Shown here piece after piece: positions 5,698 to 13,161 of a stretch of DNA of 20,833 bases (position 1 is the first letter of the stretch; the number at the start of each line of letters is the position of its first letter). The position numbers and the translations under genes are program-made. The stretch is from contig JACKBN010000029.1 of assembly GCA_020634565.1 (NCBI GenBank), forward strand, positions 1 through 20,833. The letters are read 5' to 3'. This DNA is from Ardenticatenaceae bacterium. Its GTDB lineage: Bacteria; Chloroflexota; Anaerolineae; Promineifilales; Promineifilaceae. The notes beneath the pieces are model-generated. The model was not told where the DNA came from. It made no database searches and saw only the letters and a program-made list of their open reading frames with translations.

Positions 5698-6669
5698 ATG
5701 ATAGATCTAGATGAAATAGGCAGCTATTTTTACCAGCAGCCCACGGTTGCTGATTGGCCTGCGTTGCAAACGGTTTGGCAGCATTATGCCCGGAATCCGG
5801 GTTCTTGGCGGCTGCCGGAGCTGGCCTGCCAGGCTGTTGGGGGTGAGTTGCGCCAGGTGGTGCCGTTGATAACGGCCGTTGCCTGCTGCCACATCAGCAT
5901 TGTGCTGGTAGATGATATTTTGGATGACGATCCGAAGGGATTATACCGGCAGTTGGGCACGGGCGAGGCGGCTAATTTGGGGTTGGCGTTTCAGGCGGTT
6001 GCTTACCAAATTGTGCAGGCTGCGGCTAATGAGATGGGGTGGGAAACGGCCGTGCAGCAGCAAATCTTGGCTGAACTGGCTCACCTGAATCTGAAAACAG
6101 CCCAAGGCCAGCATTTAGACGTGCAGGAGACGCGCAGCGAGGCGCATTATTGGGCCACCGTTGAAGCGAAGAGCACCCCATATTACGGTGCGGGCTTTTT
6201 TCTGGGCGCTTTGGCGGGGGGCGCTGAGGAAAAATTGGCGGATCAACTGCGTCACTTTGGCCAGCTAATCGGCAAGATTATTCAGGTGAGTGACGATTTG
6301 GCCGATGTTTACCAAATCCCAGCCTGCCCGGATTGGCAGCGGGGCGGGGGTAACCTGGCTATCCTGTACGCCCGTTTGGCGGAACATCCCGAACAAGACC
6401 GGTTTGAAGAATTGCTGGACCAAATTAATGAGCCAACCGCTCTGGAAGAGGCTCAGCAAATTTTGTTGCGCAGTGGGGCTGCCAGCTACTGCATTTACCA
6501 GCTTTTACAGTTGGCCAGCGAAGCGCGGACCGTTTTGGATGGCTGCACTCTGACCAATCCGGCCATTTTGCAAGAGTTCTTGGCGGAGCGCGTTCGCCAT
6601 CTGTTTGAACTGCTGGAAGAAAACAAAATGCCGCTGCCAGAAGAGCTAGCAGCGGCAATTTTGCGCTAA
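5698..6669 (+). CDS. ComQ-like isoprenyl diphosphate synthase / peptide prenyltransferase candidate
   Basis: A 323-residue all-helical protein of the trans-isoprenyl diphosphate synthase fold. The first Asp-rich motif is DDILDDD (72-78) and the second is QVSDDLADVYQ (196-206, Asp199/200/203). A GQHLDV stretch (138-142) and EAKSTPYYGAGFFLGA (155-171) occupy the usual central positions. The RRG that follows the first motif in chain-elongating synthases is missing (PKGLYRQL instead), and the second motif is followed by PDWQRGGGNLAILYARL rather than the canonical GKxxxxD. Both departures are reminiscent of ComQ, which uses the fold to prenylate a peptide tryptophan. The partner would be the Trp-rich peptide encoded 114 bp upstream. 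No Shine-Dalgarno is visible before ATG 5698, and an in-frame stop lies just upstream, so this is the first possible ATG. Alternative: an ordinary but divergent polyprenyl synthetase. Confidence 0.75.
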   Translation: MIDLDEIGSYFYQQPTVADWPALQTVWQHYARNPGSWRLPELACQAVGGELRQVVPLITAVACCHISIVLVDDILDDDPKGLYRQLGTGEAANLGLAFQAVAYQIVQAAANEMGWETAVQQQILAELAHLNLKTAQGQHLDVQETRSEAHYWATVEAKSTPYYGAGFFLGALAGGAEEKLADQLRHFGQLIGKIIQVSDDLADVYQIPACPDWQRGGGNLAILYARLAEHPEQDRFEELLDQINEPTALEEAQQILLRSGAASYCIYQLLQLASEARTVLDGCTLTNPAILQEFLAERVRHLFELLEENKMPLPEELAAAILR

Positions 6670-6691
6670 GTTTTGTGGTGGGTGGGGGTGC

Positions 6692-7408
6692 TTACCCTTC
6701 CATCGCCGAGGTGAAGCGGTAGCCAGTACCGCGTTCAGCAACGATGTAGGTGGGTTCGTTAGGGTTGACCTCAATTTTGCGCCGCAGCCGGTGCACGTGA
6801 ACGTGCAGCCTGTCTTCCTGGGCGTCTTCCATAGGCCAGATTCGGTTCAGCAAAAAGTCGGTGGTGACAATGCGGCCCGCGTTGCGCACTAATATGTAGA
6901 GCAGCTTTGTTTCGGTGGGGGTAAGCGACACCGATTCGCCTTCGACCAAGGCTTCCCGATTGGGGAAGTTGACCATCAGCCGTTCATCAATGCGGGTGGT
7001 GGATTCAAGCGTGTAGCTGTAGTCGCCCATGCGGCGCAGCACACGGCCTACGCGTGCCTTCAGCTCCTCTGGATTAAATGGCTTAACGATGTAATCCTCG
7101 GCGTATTGTTCCAGCCCTTCAATGATGGTTTCTTCGGTGTTAACGGCCGTTAGCATGATGATGGGCATATCGCTAAATTCGCGGATGGCATGGCAAAACT
7201 CAAAGCCGCTCATGACGGGCATGTGCAGGTCTACAATGGCTAAATGGGGCATGCCGTGGCGGTTAATCAGCTTGAGGGCATCCTGCCCAGAGGCGGCGGT
7301 CATTACCTGGTAACCAGCTTGTTCCAGCGTGTGCTGTACAATGCGCAAAGTAAAGGCGTTGTCATCAACTGCAATAATTTTTTGGGATTCAATTGGGGAG
7401 TCTAACAT
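6692..7408 (-). CDS. OmpR/PhoB-family DNA-binding response regulator
   Basis: A 238-residue two-domain regulator. Receiver domain 9-125: acidic pair Asp15/Asp16, phospho-acceptor Asp60 (AIVDLHMP), Thr87 and Lys109 (IVKPF). C-terminal winged helix about 150-235, with LTPTETKLLYILVRNAG, the recognition-helix region DRLHVHVHRLRRKI, and the terminal wing YIVAERGTGYRF. No histidine kinase is in the window, so it is an orphan here. It converges on the ComQ-like gene (22-bp gap). It is not the LuxR-type ComA regulator of Bacillus comQXPA, so a functional link with the peptide pair is only positional. No Shine-Dalgarno is seen; an AATAAT lies six bases upstream of the ATG on the coding strand, so a leaderless start is possible. 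Confidence 0.93.
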   Translation of the reverse strand: MLDSPIESQKIIAVDDNAFTLRIVQHTLEQAGYQVMTAASGQDALKLINRHGMPHLAIVDLHMPVMSGFEFCHAIREFSDMPIIMLTAVNTEETIIEGLEQYAEDYIVKPFNPEELKARVGRVLRRMGDYSYTLESTTRIDERLMVNFPNREALVEGESVSLTPTETKLLYILVRNAGRIVTTDFLLNRIWPMEDAQEDRLHVHVHRLRRKIEVNPNEPTYIVAERGTGYRFTSAMEG

Positions 7409-7814
7409 AGGGCTATTATTTGGAAAATCTCTCTTAGTCTTGATTGATCTAGCTGTCAGTTTGATGGGATCGTTGTTGTGTTGTGTATTCTTTCATTGCG
7501 TCAGAATCTAGGGAAGTATAACTGAATACGGCCGTAAGATAAAGAGAAAAAAGACGTGAATAGTACTATTCGTTGCCCCAATTGGCTCTGGCTGACAACC
7601 TAAAAGTGGCTGTTTTTTGGACCGATTCGTTGCCCTACACTTCTTTTCTGTTAGAATTTCGTACCTTGGCAGGGCATTCCCGACAAATCATGTCTTGAGT
7701 GTTGTCAGGGTAATGGAAAGAGGAAATCGTTTTCCACGGTTTTTAGCAAAAAATAAAGCAAAATTTTAGGTGGTTCAATCGCCGTTTAACGGGCAACTGA
7801 ATTGGGAGTTACCT

Positions 7815-7843
7815 TTGCCCTTGTCATCTGCATGTGTTATAAC
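7815..7843 (+). promoter_or_regulatory. Candidate sigma-70 promoter of the nuo operon
   Basis: TTGCCC (7815-7820), 17-bp spacer, TATAAC (7838-7843). The same TTGCCC -35 hexamer is seen before the ATP synthase operon. The predicted transcription start is near 7850, giving a leader of about 270 nt before nuoA. Confidence 0.45.
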
Positions 7844-7865
7844 AGAGATGGTAAATGGGATATAT

Positions 7866-7884
7866 TTCACAAATCATTTGTGAA
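7866..7884. promoter_or_regulatory. 19-bp palindromic operator candidate
   Basis: TTCACAAAT-C-ATTTGTGAA is a perfect inverted repeat with a single central base. It lies about 16-34 bp after the predicted nuo transcription start, where a bound protein would block transcription. The half-site TTGTGAA is like that of Rex or CRP/FNR-type sites, but the half-sites are in the opposite order to the usual Rex box, so the regulator is not assigned. Confidence 0.45.
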
Positions 7885-7907
7885 CATTAAAAGGCAACTT
7901 CAAAAAG

Positions 7908-7958
7908 ACCCGCAGACGGCGTGAGGCAAACGGCCTGGCGTTAGACTGTAGGGTTTTT
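7908..7958 (+). terminator. Terminator-like attenuator candidate in the nuo leader
   Basis: ACCC-g-CAG (7908-7915) can pair with CTG-ta-GGGT (7946-7954), with an inner AGGC/GCCT stem, followed by TTTTT. It lies about 60-110 nt into the predicted leader. The stem contains bulges, so it is a moderate candidate. It could instead end a short RNA starting at the upstream promoter. Confidence 0.35.
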
Positions 7959-8047
7959 ATTATCGGCTAAATCTACCAGAAGTGAGGGTGGAAACGGCCG
8001 TAACCTGAACGCCAATTTATCGCCCTGTTTGTTTAGCATTGCGAAAC

Positions 8048-8090
8048 GGTTTGTAACTGGAACGAGTAAACACCTGTTACCCTACAAACC
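8048..8090 (+). promoter_or_regulatory. Leader stem just upstream of the nuoA ribosome binding site
   Basis: GGTTTGTA (8048-8055) and TACAAACC (8083-8090) are perfect reverse complements enclosing 27 bases. The stem ends 18 bases before the GGAGG of nuoA and may protect the leader or modulate translation. Confidence 0.35.
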
Positions 8091-8123
8091 CGCCCATCTT
8101 ATTCGAGTGGAGGAAGAACACCC

Positions 8124-8480
8124 GTGCAAAGTGAGTGGCAATTTATCGTCCTGTTTGTGGTAATCGCTCCCCTGTTAGCGGTAGCGCCCATCCTCATAAA
8201 CTGGTTACTCGGCCCCAAAAAACCCAACCCCATTAAGCAGCAAACTTATGAATGCGGTGTAGAAACTGTCGGGGATGCCTGGGTTCAGTTCAAAGTGCAG
8301 TACTACATCTATGCGCTTGTTTTTGTCATTTTTGACATTGAATCTGTTTTTCTGTTTCCCATAGCGGCAGCGTATGACCAACTTGGCCTGTTTGCCATCG
8401 GCGCCACGATTCTTTTTATTGTGTTATTGGCTGATGGATTGCTATACGCTTGGGGTCGTGGCGTTCTGGAATGGATTTAA
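8124..8480 (+). CDS. nuoA: NADH-quinone oxidoreductase subunit A
   Basis: A small membrane subunit of respiratory complex I next to the quinone site. 118 residues, normal length, with three hydrophobic helices (about 8-29, 62-83, 88-110). Family markers: QTYECGVE (40-47, with the loop Cys44) and FVIFDIESVFLFP (67-79). The start is GTG 8124, supported by GGAGG ten bases upstream. It is the first gene of the operon, followed directly by nuoH rather than by nuoB. Confidence 0.95.
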   Translation: MQSEWQFIVLFVVIAPLLAVAPILINWLLGPKKPNPIKQQTYECGVETVGDAWVQFKVQYYIYALVFVIFDIESVFLFPIAAAYDQLGLFAIGATILFIVLLADGLLYAWGRGVLEWI

Positions 8481-8492
8481 GGGGAATAACCC

Positions 8493-9815
8493 ATGAGCTT
8501 TAATATTTTAGAGTTTATTTCAAGCATTTTCGATCTCACCGCTGGCGACTACCTGGCCAGTGTTTGGGGCAATGAACCCTGGGTGAGCATTGTGCTCGAT
8601 ATTATCGGTATTCTGATTGTGGCCACAATCCCGCTGCTGTCCGTTTTCTTTGTTGGGTTGGCAGAACGTAAGGTGTTGGCACGTATGCAGGATCGTATTG
8701 GGCCTAACCGTGTGGGTGGCAAGTACGGTTTGTTGCAGATGTTTGCCGATGTGGTCAAGATGATCACCAAGGAACTGTTGGTGCCTGCTGGAGCAGACAA
8801 GGTGGCCTATTTCCTGGCCCCGATCTTGTCACTGGCTACCTCTGCCTTGCTTTTTGCCGTTGTGCCGTTTGCTCCGGGTGTTATTGGGGCAAATTTAGGC
8901 GTTGGCGTTTTTTACTTTCTTTCTATTAGCTCTATTTCTGTCGTCGGTATCTTGCTGGCTGGGTGGGGTTCCAATAACAAATATGCACTCTTGGGTGCGT
9001 TTCGGGCGGTCGCACAATTGGTCAGTTATGAAGTCCCGATGATCCTTTCGCTGTTGGTACCTATCATACTTGCCCGCTCTATGTCCACTATGGACATCGT
9101 AGAGGCTCAGGCAATTCCTTTTGTTATTTTTGCCCCTATTTCAGCGCTTATTTTCTTTGTTTCTTCGCTGGCAGAAACGGGGCGTTCGCCTTTCGATTTG
9201 TTAGAAGCTGAATCTGAAATTGTGGCTGGTTTCCACACGGAATACAGCGGCATGGTGTTTGGCCTTTTTATGGCGGCTGAGTACATGGGCATCATGTTTA
9301 TGTGCTTCATGTTTTCTACCACTTTCTTAGGCGGCTATCGTTTCTTTGGACTGGAAGAAATTGTATTGGGCAATGGCTTCCAGCTGGGTCGTCTTTTGGG
9401 TTTGTTTATTTCCATCTTTAAAGGCGCCCTGGTTTTCTTTGTCTTTATGTGGTTGCGGGCAACCTTGCCGCGCTTGCGGATTGATCAGCTGTTGAACTTC
9501 AACTGGAAGTTTATGGTACCGCTCACAATAACCCTTTTGCTGACGGTGGCTTTGCTGGATCGTCTGGTGATGGATTTGGTGCCTGGAATTACAGAAGATA
9601 GTTGGGTGCGTGCGGCCGTTCATTTAATAAGTAATTTGGTGATTGGTTTGGCCGGGTTAGAGGTGCTGCGTCGTGCAGGACGTCGCCAACGGAAGATGCA
9701 CAATCTAAACAGCTCGATTTTGGCCGTGGCTGAAAACGAGGGAAGCCCCATTATCGTGGAAGAGGAAGTGGAGCCTGTTCATGATCATCATCATGAGCCG
9801 GTACCTGCTCATTAA
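8493..9815 (+). CDS. nuoH: NADH-quinone oxidoreductase subunit H
   Basis: The membrane subunit that forms much of the quinone-binding chamber and links the arms of complex I. 440 residues, about 100 longer than the usual 325-350. Conserved segments: AERKVLARMQDRIGPNRVG (57-75), AQLVSYEVPM (174-183), and LAETGRSPFDLLEAESEIVAGFHTEYSG (226-253) with the acidic cluster of the quinone-to-pump path. Extra length is at the N-terminus (about 30 residues) and in a C-terminal tail (about 395-440) that turns charged and ends with the acidic, His-rich VEPVHDHHHEPVPAH. A GGGGA ribosome binding site precedes the ATG. It lies 12 bp after nuoA. Confidence 0.95.
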   Translation: MSFNILEFISSIFDLTAGDYLASVWGNEPWVSIVLDIIGILIVATIPLLSVFFVGLAERKVLARMQDRIGPNRVGGKYGLLQMFADVVKMITKELLVPAGADKVAYFLAPILSLATSALLFAVVPFAPGVIGANLGVGVFYFLSISSISVVGILLAGWGSNNKYALLGAFRAVAQLVSYEVPMILSLLVPIILARSMSTMDIVEAQAIPFVIFAPISALIFFVSSLAETGRSPFDLLEAESEIVAGFHTEYSGMVFGLFMAAEYMGIMFMCFMFSTTFLGGYRFFGLEEIVLGNGFQLGRLLGLFISIFKGALVFFVFMWLRATLPRLRIDQLLNFNWKFMVPLTITLLLTVALLDRLVMDLVPGITEDSWVRAAVHLISNLVIGLAGLEVLRRAGRRQRKMHNLNSSILAVAENEGSPIIVEEEVEPVHDHHHEPVPAH

Positions 9816-9829
9816 ATTTGCAATGAACG

Positions 9830-9851
9830 GGTGTGCCTTATCGGGCACACC
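9830..9851 (+). other. Intercistronic hairpin between nuoH and nuoJ
   Basis: GGTGTGCC (9830-9837), loop TTATCG, GGCACACC (9844-9851): a perfect 8-bp stem. A TTTTT follows after seven bases, so partial termination is possible, but RNA processing or stabilisation is equally likely. Confidence 0.5.
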
Positions 9852-9883
9852 ACAAAACTTTTTGCCTTCACAGGAGTGGACTT

Positions 9884-10423
9884 GTGACGCTTGAGCAAGT
9901 GATTTTTATTTTGGTCAGTTTATTGACAGTGGGAACGGGTATTGTGGTGGTGACTAACCGCAATTTGTTCCATGCTGCCCTGGCGATGATGGCGTCGTTT
10001 TTGGGTGTCGCTGGATTGTACATTATGCTGGACGCTGGCTTTTTGGCGGCGGCGCAGCTGTTGGTCTATATCGGCGCTATCTCGATTTTGATCATTTTTG
10101 CCATCATGTTAACCCGCCGGATGATGCAGGCGCGGGAAATCCCGTTTAACTCGCAAAGTGGATTGGGTTTGTTTACGGCCGTTGGCCTTTTTGCCCTGTT
10201 AGCTTCAGTGATTATTCGCTGGTGGGGCTATGAGGCGGTATCTGGTCGTCCTGAAGTGCCTGATACGATTTTGCAAGGGACGGTATCAGCCTTGGGGCAA
10301 GCGTTTGTAAACCCTGGTGGATACGTTATTCCCTTTATTATGGCGTCTGTATTGCTGTTAGCAGCGCTGATTGGGTCCATTTATATTGCCTGGCCCAGTG
10401 AACAGACGGAGGATGAAGCATGA
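9884..10423 (+). CDS. nuoJ: NADH-quinone oxidoreductase subunit J
   Basis: Membrane subunit of complex I whose third helix rearranges during coupling. 179 residues from GTG 9884, chosen because AGGAG (9872-9876) is seven bases upstream; an in-frame ATG at 9833 would start inside the hairpin and add a non-hydrophobic stretch. The third-helix motif AAAQLLVYIGAISILIIFAIML (55-76) is clear. Five hydrophobic helices are visible, the last at about 148-170. The 3' end overlaps nuoK by four bases (ATGA). Confidence 0.93.
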   Translation: MTLEQVIFILVSLLTVGTGIVVVTNRNLFHAALAMMASFLGVAGLYIMLDAGFLAAAQLLVYIGAISILIIFAIMLTRRMMQAREIPFNSQSGLGLFTAVGLFALLASVIIRWWGYEAVSGRPEVPDTILQGTVSALGQAFVNPGGYVIPFIMASVLLLAALIGSIYIAWPSEQTEDEA

Positions 10424-10740
10424 TTCCATTATCCTGGTACCTCCTCGTTGCGGCCCTGCTCTTTTGCATTGGGCTTTATGGTGTGGTAGCCCGCCGGAAT
10501 GCAGTGGGCATCTTGATGTCGGTTGAGCTGATGCTGAACGCGGTAAACATTAACCTGGTGGCGTTTTGGCGTTATGGCCCGGTTCAAGACCCGAATGCGT
10601 ATCCGGCTGGTTGGGCCTGGACAATTTTTGTGCTGACGGTGGCTGCGGCAGAAGCGGCCGTTGGGTTGGCGCTCATTATTTCGATTTATCGTCGCCGCGA
10701 TTCTGTTGTTGCGGAAGAGCTGGACTTATTAAAGAACTAG
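10420..10740 (+). CDS. nuoK: NADH-quinone oxidoreductase subunit K
   Basis: MrpC-like membrane subunit of complex I that carries two buried glutamates of the proton path. 106 residues with three helices; Glu36 (MSVELMLNAVN) and Glu78 (AAAEAAVGLAL) are the conserved carboxylates. The loop between helices 2 and 3 is about six residues longer than in E. coli (a YPAGWAW segment). GGAGG precedes the ATG within nuoJ, giving translational coupling. Confidence 0.95.
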   Translation: MIPLSWYLLVAALLFCIGLYGVVARRNAVGILMSVELMLNAVNINLVAFWRYGPVQDPNAYPAGWAWTIFVLTVAAAEAAVGLALIISIYRRRDSVVAEELDLLKN

Positions 10741-10816
10741 ACAGTGAACAGTATTCAGTAAACAGGATTCAGTAATAAGGCACTGACGACTGATCACTGA
10801 TTACCGATTACTAGAA
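10741..10816. repeat. 7-nt-period intergenic repeat between nuoK and nuoL
   Basis: Five consecutive heptamers (ACTGACG, ACTGATC, ACTGATT, ACCGATT, ACTAGAA) at 10782-10816 follow a left half rich in ATTCAGTAA and ACAGT words (10741-10780) that are their reverse complements. The segment is thus an inverted array of degenerate heptamers. It fills the spacer up to the nuoL ribosome binding site. Confidence 0.6.
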
Positions 10817-10836
10817 AACGGGAAGAGTTTCGCCTT

Positions 10837-13125
10837 ATGTCACAAGAAACATTACAAACTTTAACCTGGCTGATTCCGGTTGGACCCTTGTTGGTGTTTT
10901 TCTTGATTGTGTTGTTTACCAAACACAATCGCACCTTGAGTTGGATGTTGGCCTGGGCTGGTGTCATTGGCGCGCTGGTCTTGAGTTGGACAATCGCCTT
11001 CAATATGTTTGGGACCTACCTCAGCGATGACATTAGCCATCCGCATGAGCTGCTTGAGCATCCTGTTCAGATAGCCAGCTCGATTGATTGGTTGCCCATT
11101 GGGGATTATGCTGAAGGGACCTGGCTGCAAATGGGCGTGTCGGTGGATCCGTTAACGGCCGTTATGCTGTTCATGGTTTCTCTGGCTGTGGTGATGATCT
11201 TCATCTACAGCGTAGGCTACCATAACTATGGAGCGCCTCCTGGAAAAGAGCGCGGTACACCCAATCATGGCCAGGAAGAGCCGATGTTCTCGCGTTTCTT
11301 TGCCCTCATGAGCTTGTTTGCCGGGGCAATGCTACTGTTGGTCGTTTCCGATAACCTGCTGATGCTCTTCATCGGTTGGGAAATCATGGGCTTCTGTTCA
11401 TACTCCCTGATCGGTTTCTGGTATGCTCGTGAATACCATCTGGAACCCGGCGCAATCCCGCACATTCCCCCGCGTAAAGCCGCTATTAAAGCGTTTATGA
11501 CCACCCGTGTTGCGGACGTGGTGATGATGCTGGGTATCGTTTATTTTTACCGCACATTTGGCACCTTGAACTTTAGCCAGGCGTTGAGCGCTGGCAGTTT
11601 GGAGCACGCCGCTATGGAAATTGGCGTAGGGATGCTCGGTGTGATGGCCTTGTTGATTTTCACCGGTACGGTTGGTAAATCGGCGCAGTGGCCGCTGCAC
11701 GTTTGGCTGCCAGACGCTATGGAAGGCCCGACCCCTGTTAGCGCGACTATCCATGCAGCAGCGATGGTTTCTGCTGGTGTTTACCTCATCGTGCGTATCT
11801 TCCCCTTGATTGCGGTAGCGATTGAAGGAACTGGCGCTGGCTGGGTGATTGCCGGTATTGGTGCCTTCACGGCATTGATGGCCGCTACGATTGCAGTGGC
11901 TCAGAACGATGTCAAAGGCGTACTGGCCTATTCTACGATTTCACAGCTTGGGTTTATGGTCGCGGCCATAGGCATTGGTGCTTACATTGCGGCGGCGTTC
12001 CATCTGATTACCCATGCTTTCTTTAAGGCGCTGCTCTTCCTGGCTTCTGGTTCTGTGATTCATGGGATGGAGCATGGGGCAGAGCACGTGCATGACCACC
12101 ACACGGACCCGCAGGATATGCGTTACATGGGTGGCCTGCGCCAGAAGATGCCCATCACCTTCTGGACCTTTTTGATTGGCGGTATGTCCCTTTCCGGGTT
12201 GCCATTTATTACCGCCGGGTTCTGGTCTAAAGACGAAATTTTTGCCGATGCCTGGTATCTGTTTAGCCATGACGGCAGTGCCATTGGCTTGTTTGTTCTG
12301 GTGATGTTGGCTATAGCCGCCTTTTTGACAGCCTTTTACACCACCCGCCAGATCAGCATGACCTTTTTGGGCAAGCCGCGTACGCCGTTGGCGGAACATG
12401 CACACGAGAGCAATGGCTTCATGACCTTCCCCTTGGTTGTGCTCTCTGCTTTTGCCTTGTTGGCTGGTTTTGTAGGCATTCCAGACAATTTCTTGGGCAC
12501 TGAAGGGACCTTTGTAAATATGTACCATCACTTTGTGGGGGCGACGATTGAGGAGCCCATTGCAGAGTTGTATGAGTTGCATCTGGTTGGGCACAAGATT
12601 GAAACGCTGCCCTGGAGTTGGGAGCCATTGATTATTTCGTTGATCGTGGCGTTGGGCGGTATTTTGGTTGGCTATTTGATTTACGGCCGTAAACCGCTCA
12701 CCAAAGGCCAGGAAGATCCACTAATACGGCCGCTTGGCCCGCTGCATGGCTTCTTGCAAAACAAATGGTACTGGGATGAACTGTATCAGGCCGTTTTGAT
12801 TCGCCCGGTTGTTTACTTCTCTGAAGTGATTGTGTTTGAGGTAATGGATAAGGGCATTATTGATGGCATTATCCACTTTGTGGCCCGCGCCTTCTATGCC
12901 GTTGGTCGGGGCGCTAAAGCGACGGAAGAGGCTGTCTTTGGCCGGGCTGTAGATTGGGTCAAGGATCAATTCCTGGCCATGACGCGTGAAGTGCGCCAGT
13001 TGCAAACCGGTAAGATACAGGAATATGTGCTTGTTTCTGGCCTCATTGCCGCTGCCCTGGCCTTTATGATTATCTTCTTGATCAACTACGGCTGGTCAGA
13101 GCAAATTTGGAGCTGGTTCCAATAA
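10837..13125 (+). CDS. nuoL: NADH-quinone oxidoreductase subunit L with extended lateral helix
   Basis: The distal antiporter-like proton pump of complex I, with the long lateral helix that runs along the membrane arm. 762 residues, against about 610 in E. coli. Pump residues: Glu182 (FIGWEIMGFCSY), Lys281 (TGTVGKSAQWPLHVWLPDA), His306, Lys360 (AQNDVKGVLAYST) and Lys465 (GFWSKDEIF). The lateral-helix region begins near WYWDELY (644-650) and ends before QTGKIQEY (723-730). Between IIDG (674-677) and QTG there are 45 residues, where ordinary NuoL proteins, from memory, have about 20. Additional length is an acidic/His loop (409-425, HGMEHGAEHVHDHH) and the 565-635 segment. Ribosome binding site GGAAGAG. 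Confidence 0.95.
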   Translation: MSQETLQTLTWLIPVGPLLVFFLIVLFTKHNRTLSWMLAWAGVIGALVLSWTIAFNMFGTYLSDDISHPHELLEHPVQIASSIDWLPIGDYAEGTWLQMGVSVDPLTAVMLFMVSLAVVMIFIYSVGYHNYGAPPGKERGTPNHGQEEPMFSRFFALMSLFAGAMLLLVVSDNLLMLFIGWEIMGFCSYSLIGFWYAREYHLEPGAIPHIPPRKAAIKAFMTTRVADVVMMLGIVYFYRTFGTLNFSQALSAGSLEHAAMEIGVGMLGVMALLIFTGTVGKSAQWPLHVWLPDAMEGPTPVSATIHAAAMVSAGVYLIVRIFPLIAVAIEGTGAGWVIAGIGAFTALMAATIAVAQNDVKGVLAYSTISQLGFMVAAIGIGAYIAAAFHLITHAFFKALLFLASGSVIHGMEHGAEHVHDHHTDPQDMRYMGGLRQKMPITFWTFLIGGMSLSGLPFITAGFWSKDEIFADAWYLFSHDGSAIGLFVLVMLAIAAFLTAFYTTRQISMTFLGKPRTPLAEHAHESNGFMTFPLVVLSAFALLAGFVGIPDNFLGTEGTFVNMYHHFVGATIEEPIAELYELHLVGHKIETLPWSWEPLIISLIVALGGILVGYLIYGRKPLTKGQEDPLIRPLGPLHGFLQNKWYWDELYQAVLIRPVVYFSEVIVFEVMDKGIIDGIIHFVARAFYAVGRGAKATEEAVFGRAVDWVKDQFLAMTREVRQLQTGKIQEYVLVSGLIAAALAFMIIFLINYGWSEQIWSWFQ

Positions 13126-13161
13126 TTTGGCACCAAAGACCTTTGAGATTAGGTATTTCAC

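Larger units (their letters stand above)
7409..8123. promoter_or_regulatory. 715-bp gene-free region upstream of the complex I operon
   Basis: No credible ORF is present. The left part should hold the response regulator promoter (minus strand). The right part holds a candidate nuo promoter, a 19-bp palindrome, a terminator-like stem and a leader hairpin, listed separately. Two ACGGCCGT octamers (7528, 7994) are present. No tRNA or known riboswitch was recognised. Confidence 0.6.

Noticed and set aside
6670..6700. G-rich tract between the ComQ-like gene and the response regulator as a G-quadruplex
   Set aside because: Runs are mostly two or three Gs in a very short segment; too weak to call.
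6692..7408. Response regulator as the ComA partner of the ComX/ComQ-like pair
   Set aside because: It is a PhoB/OmpR winged-helix type on the opposite strand with no adjacent histidine kinase; ComA is LuxR-type. Proximity alone does not support the link.
7409..8123. A hidden nuoB/C/D gene or other coding sequence in the long spacer
   Set aside because: No open frame of useful length on either strand; only regulatory-looking elements are visible.
9833..9883. Longer nuoJ start at ATG 9833
   Set aside because: It begins inside a hairpin and has no ribosome binding site; GTG 9884 has AGGAG at ideal spacing and gives a normal NuoJ N-terminus.
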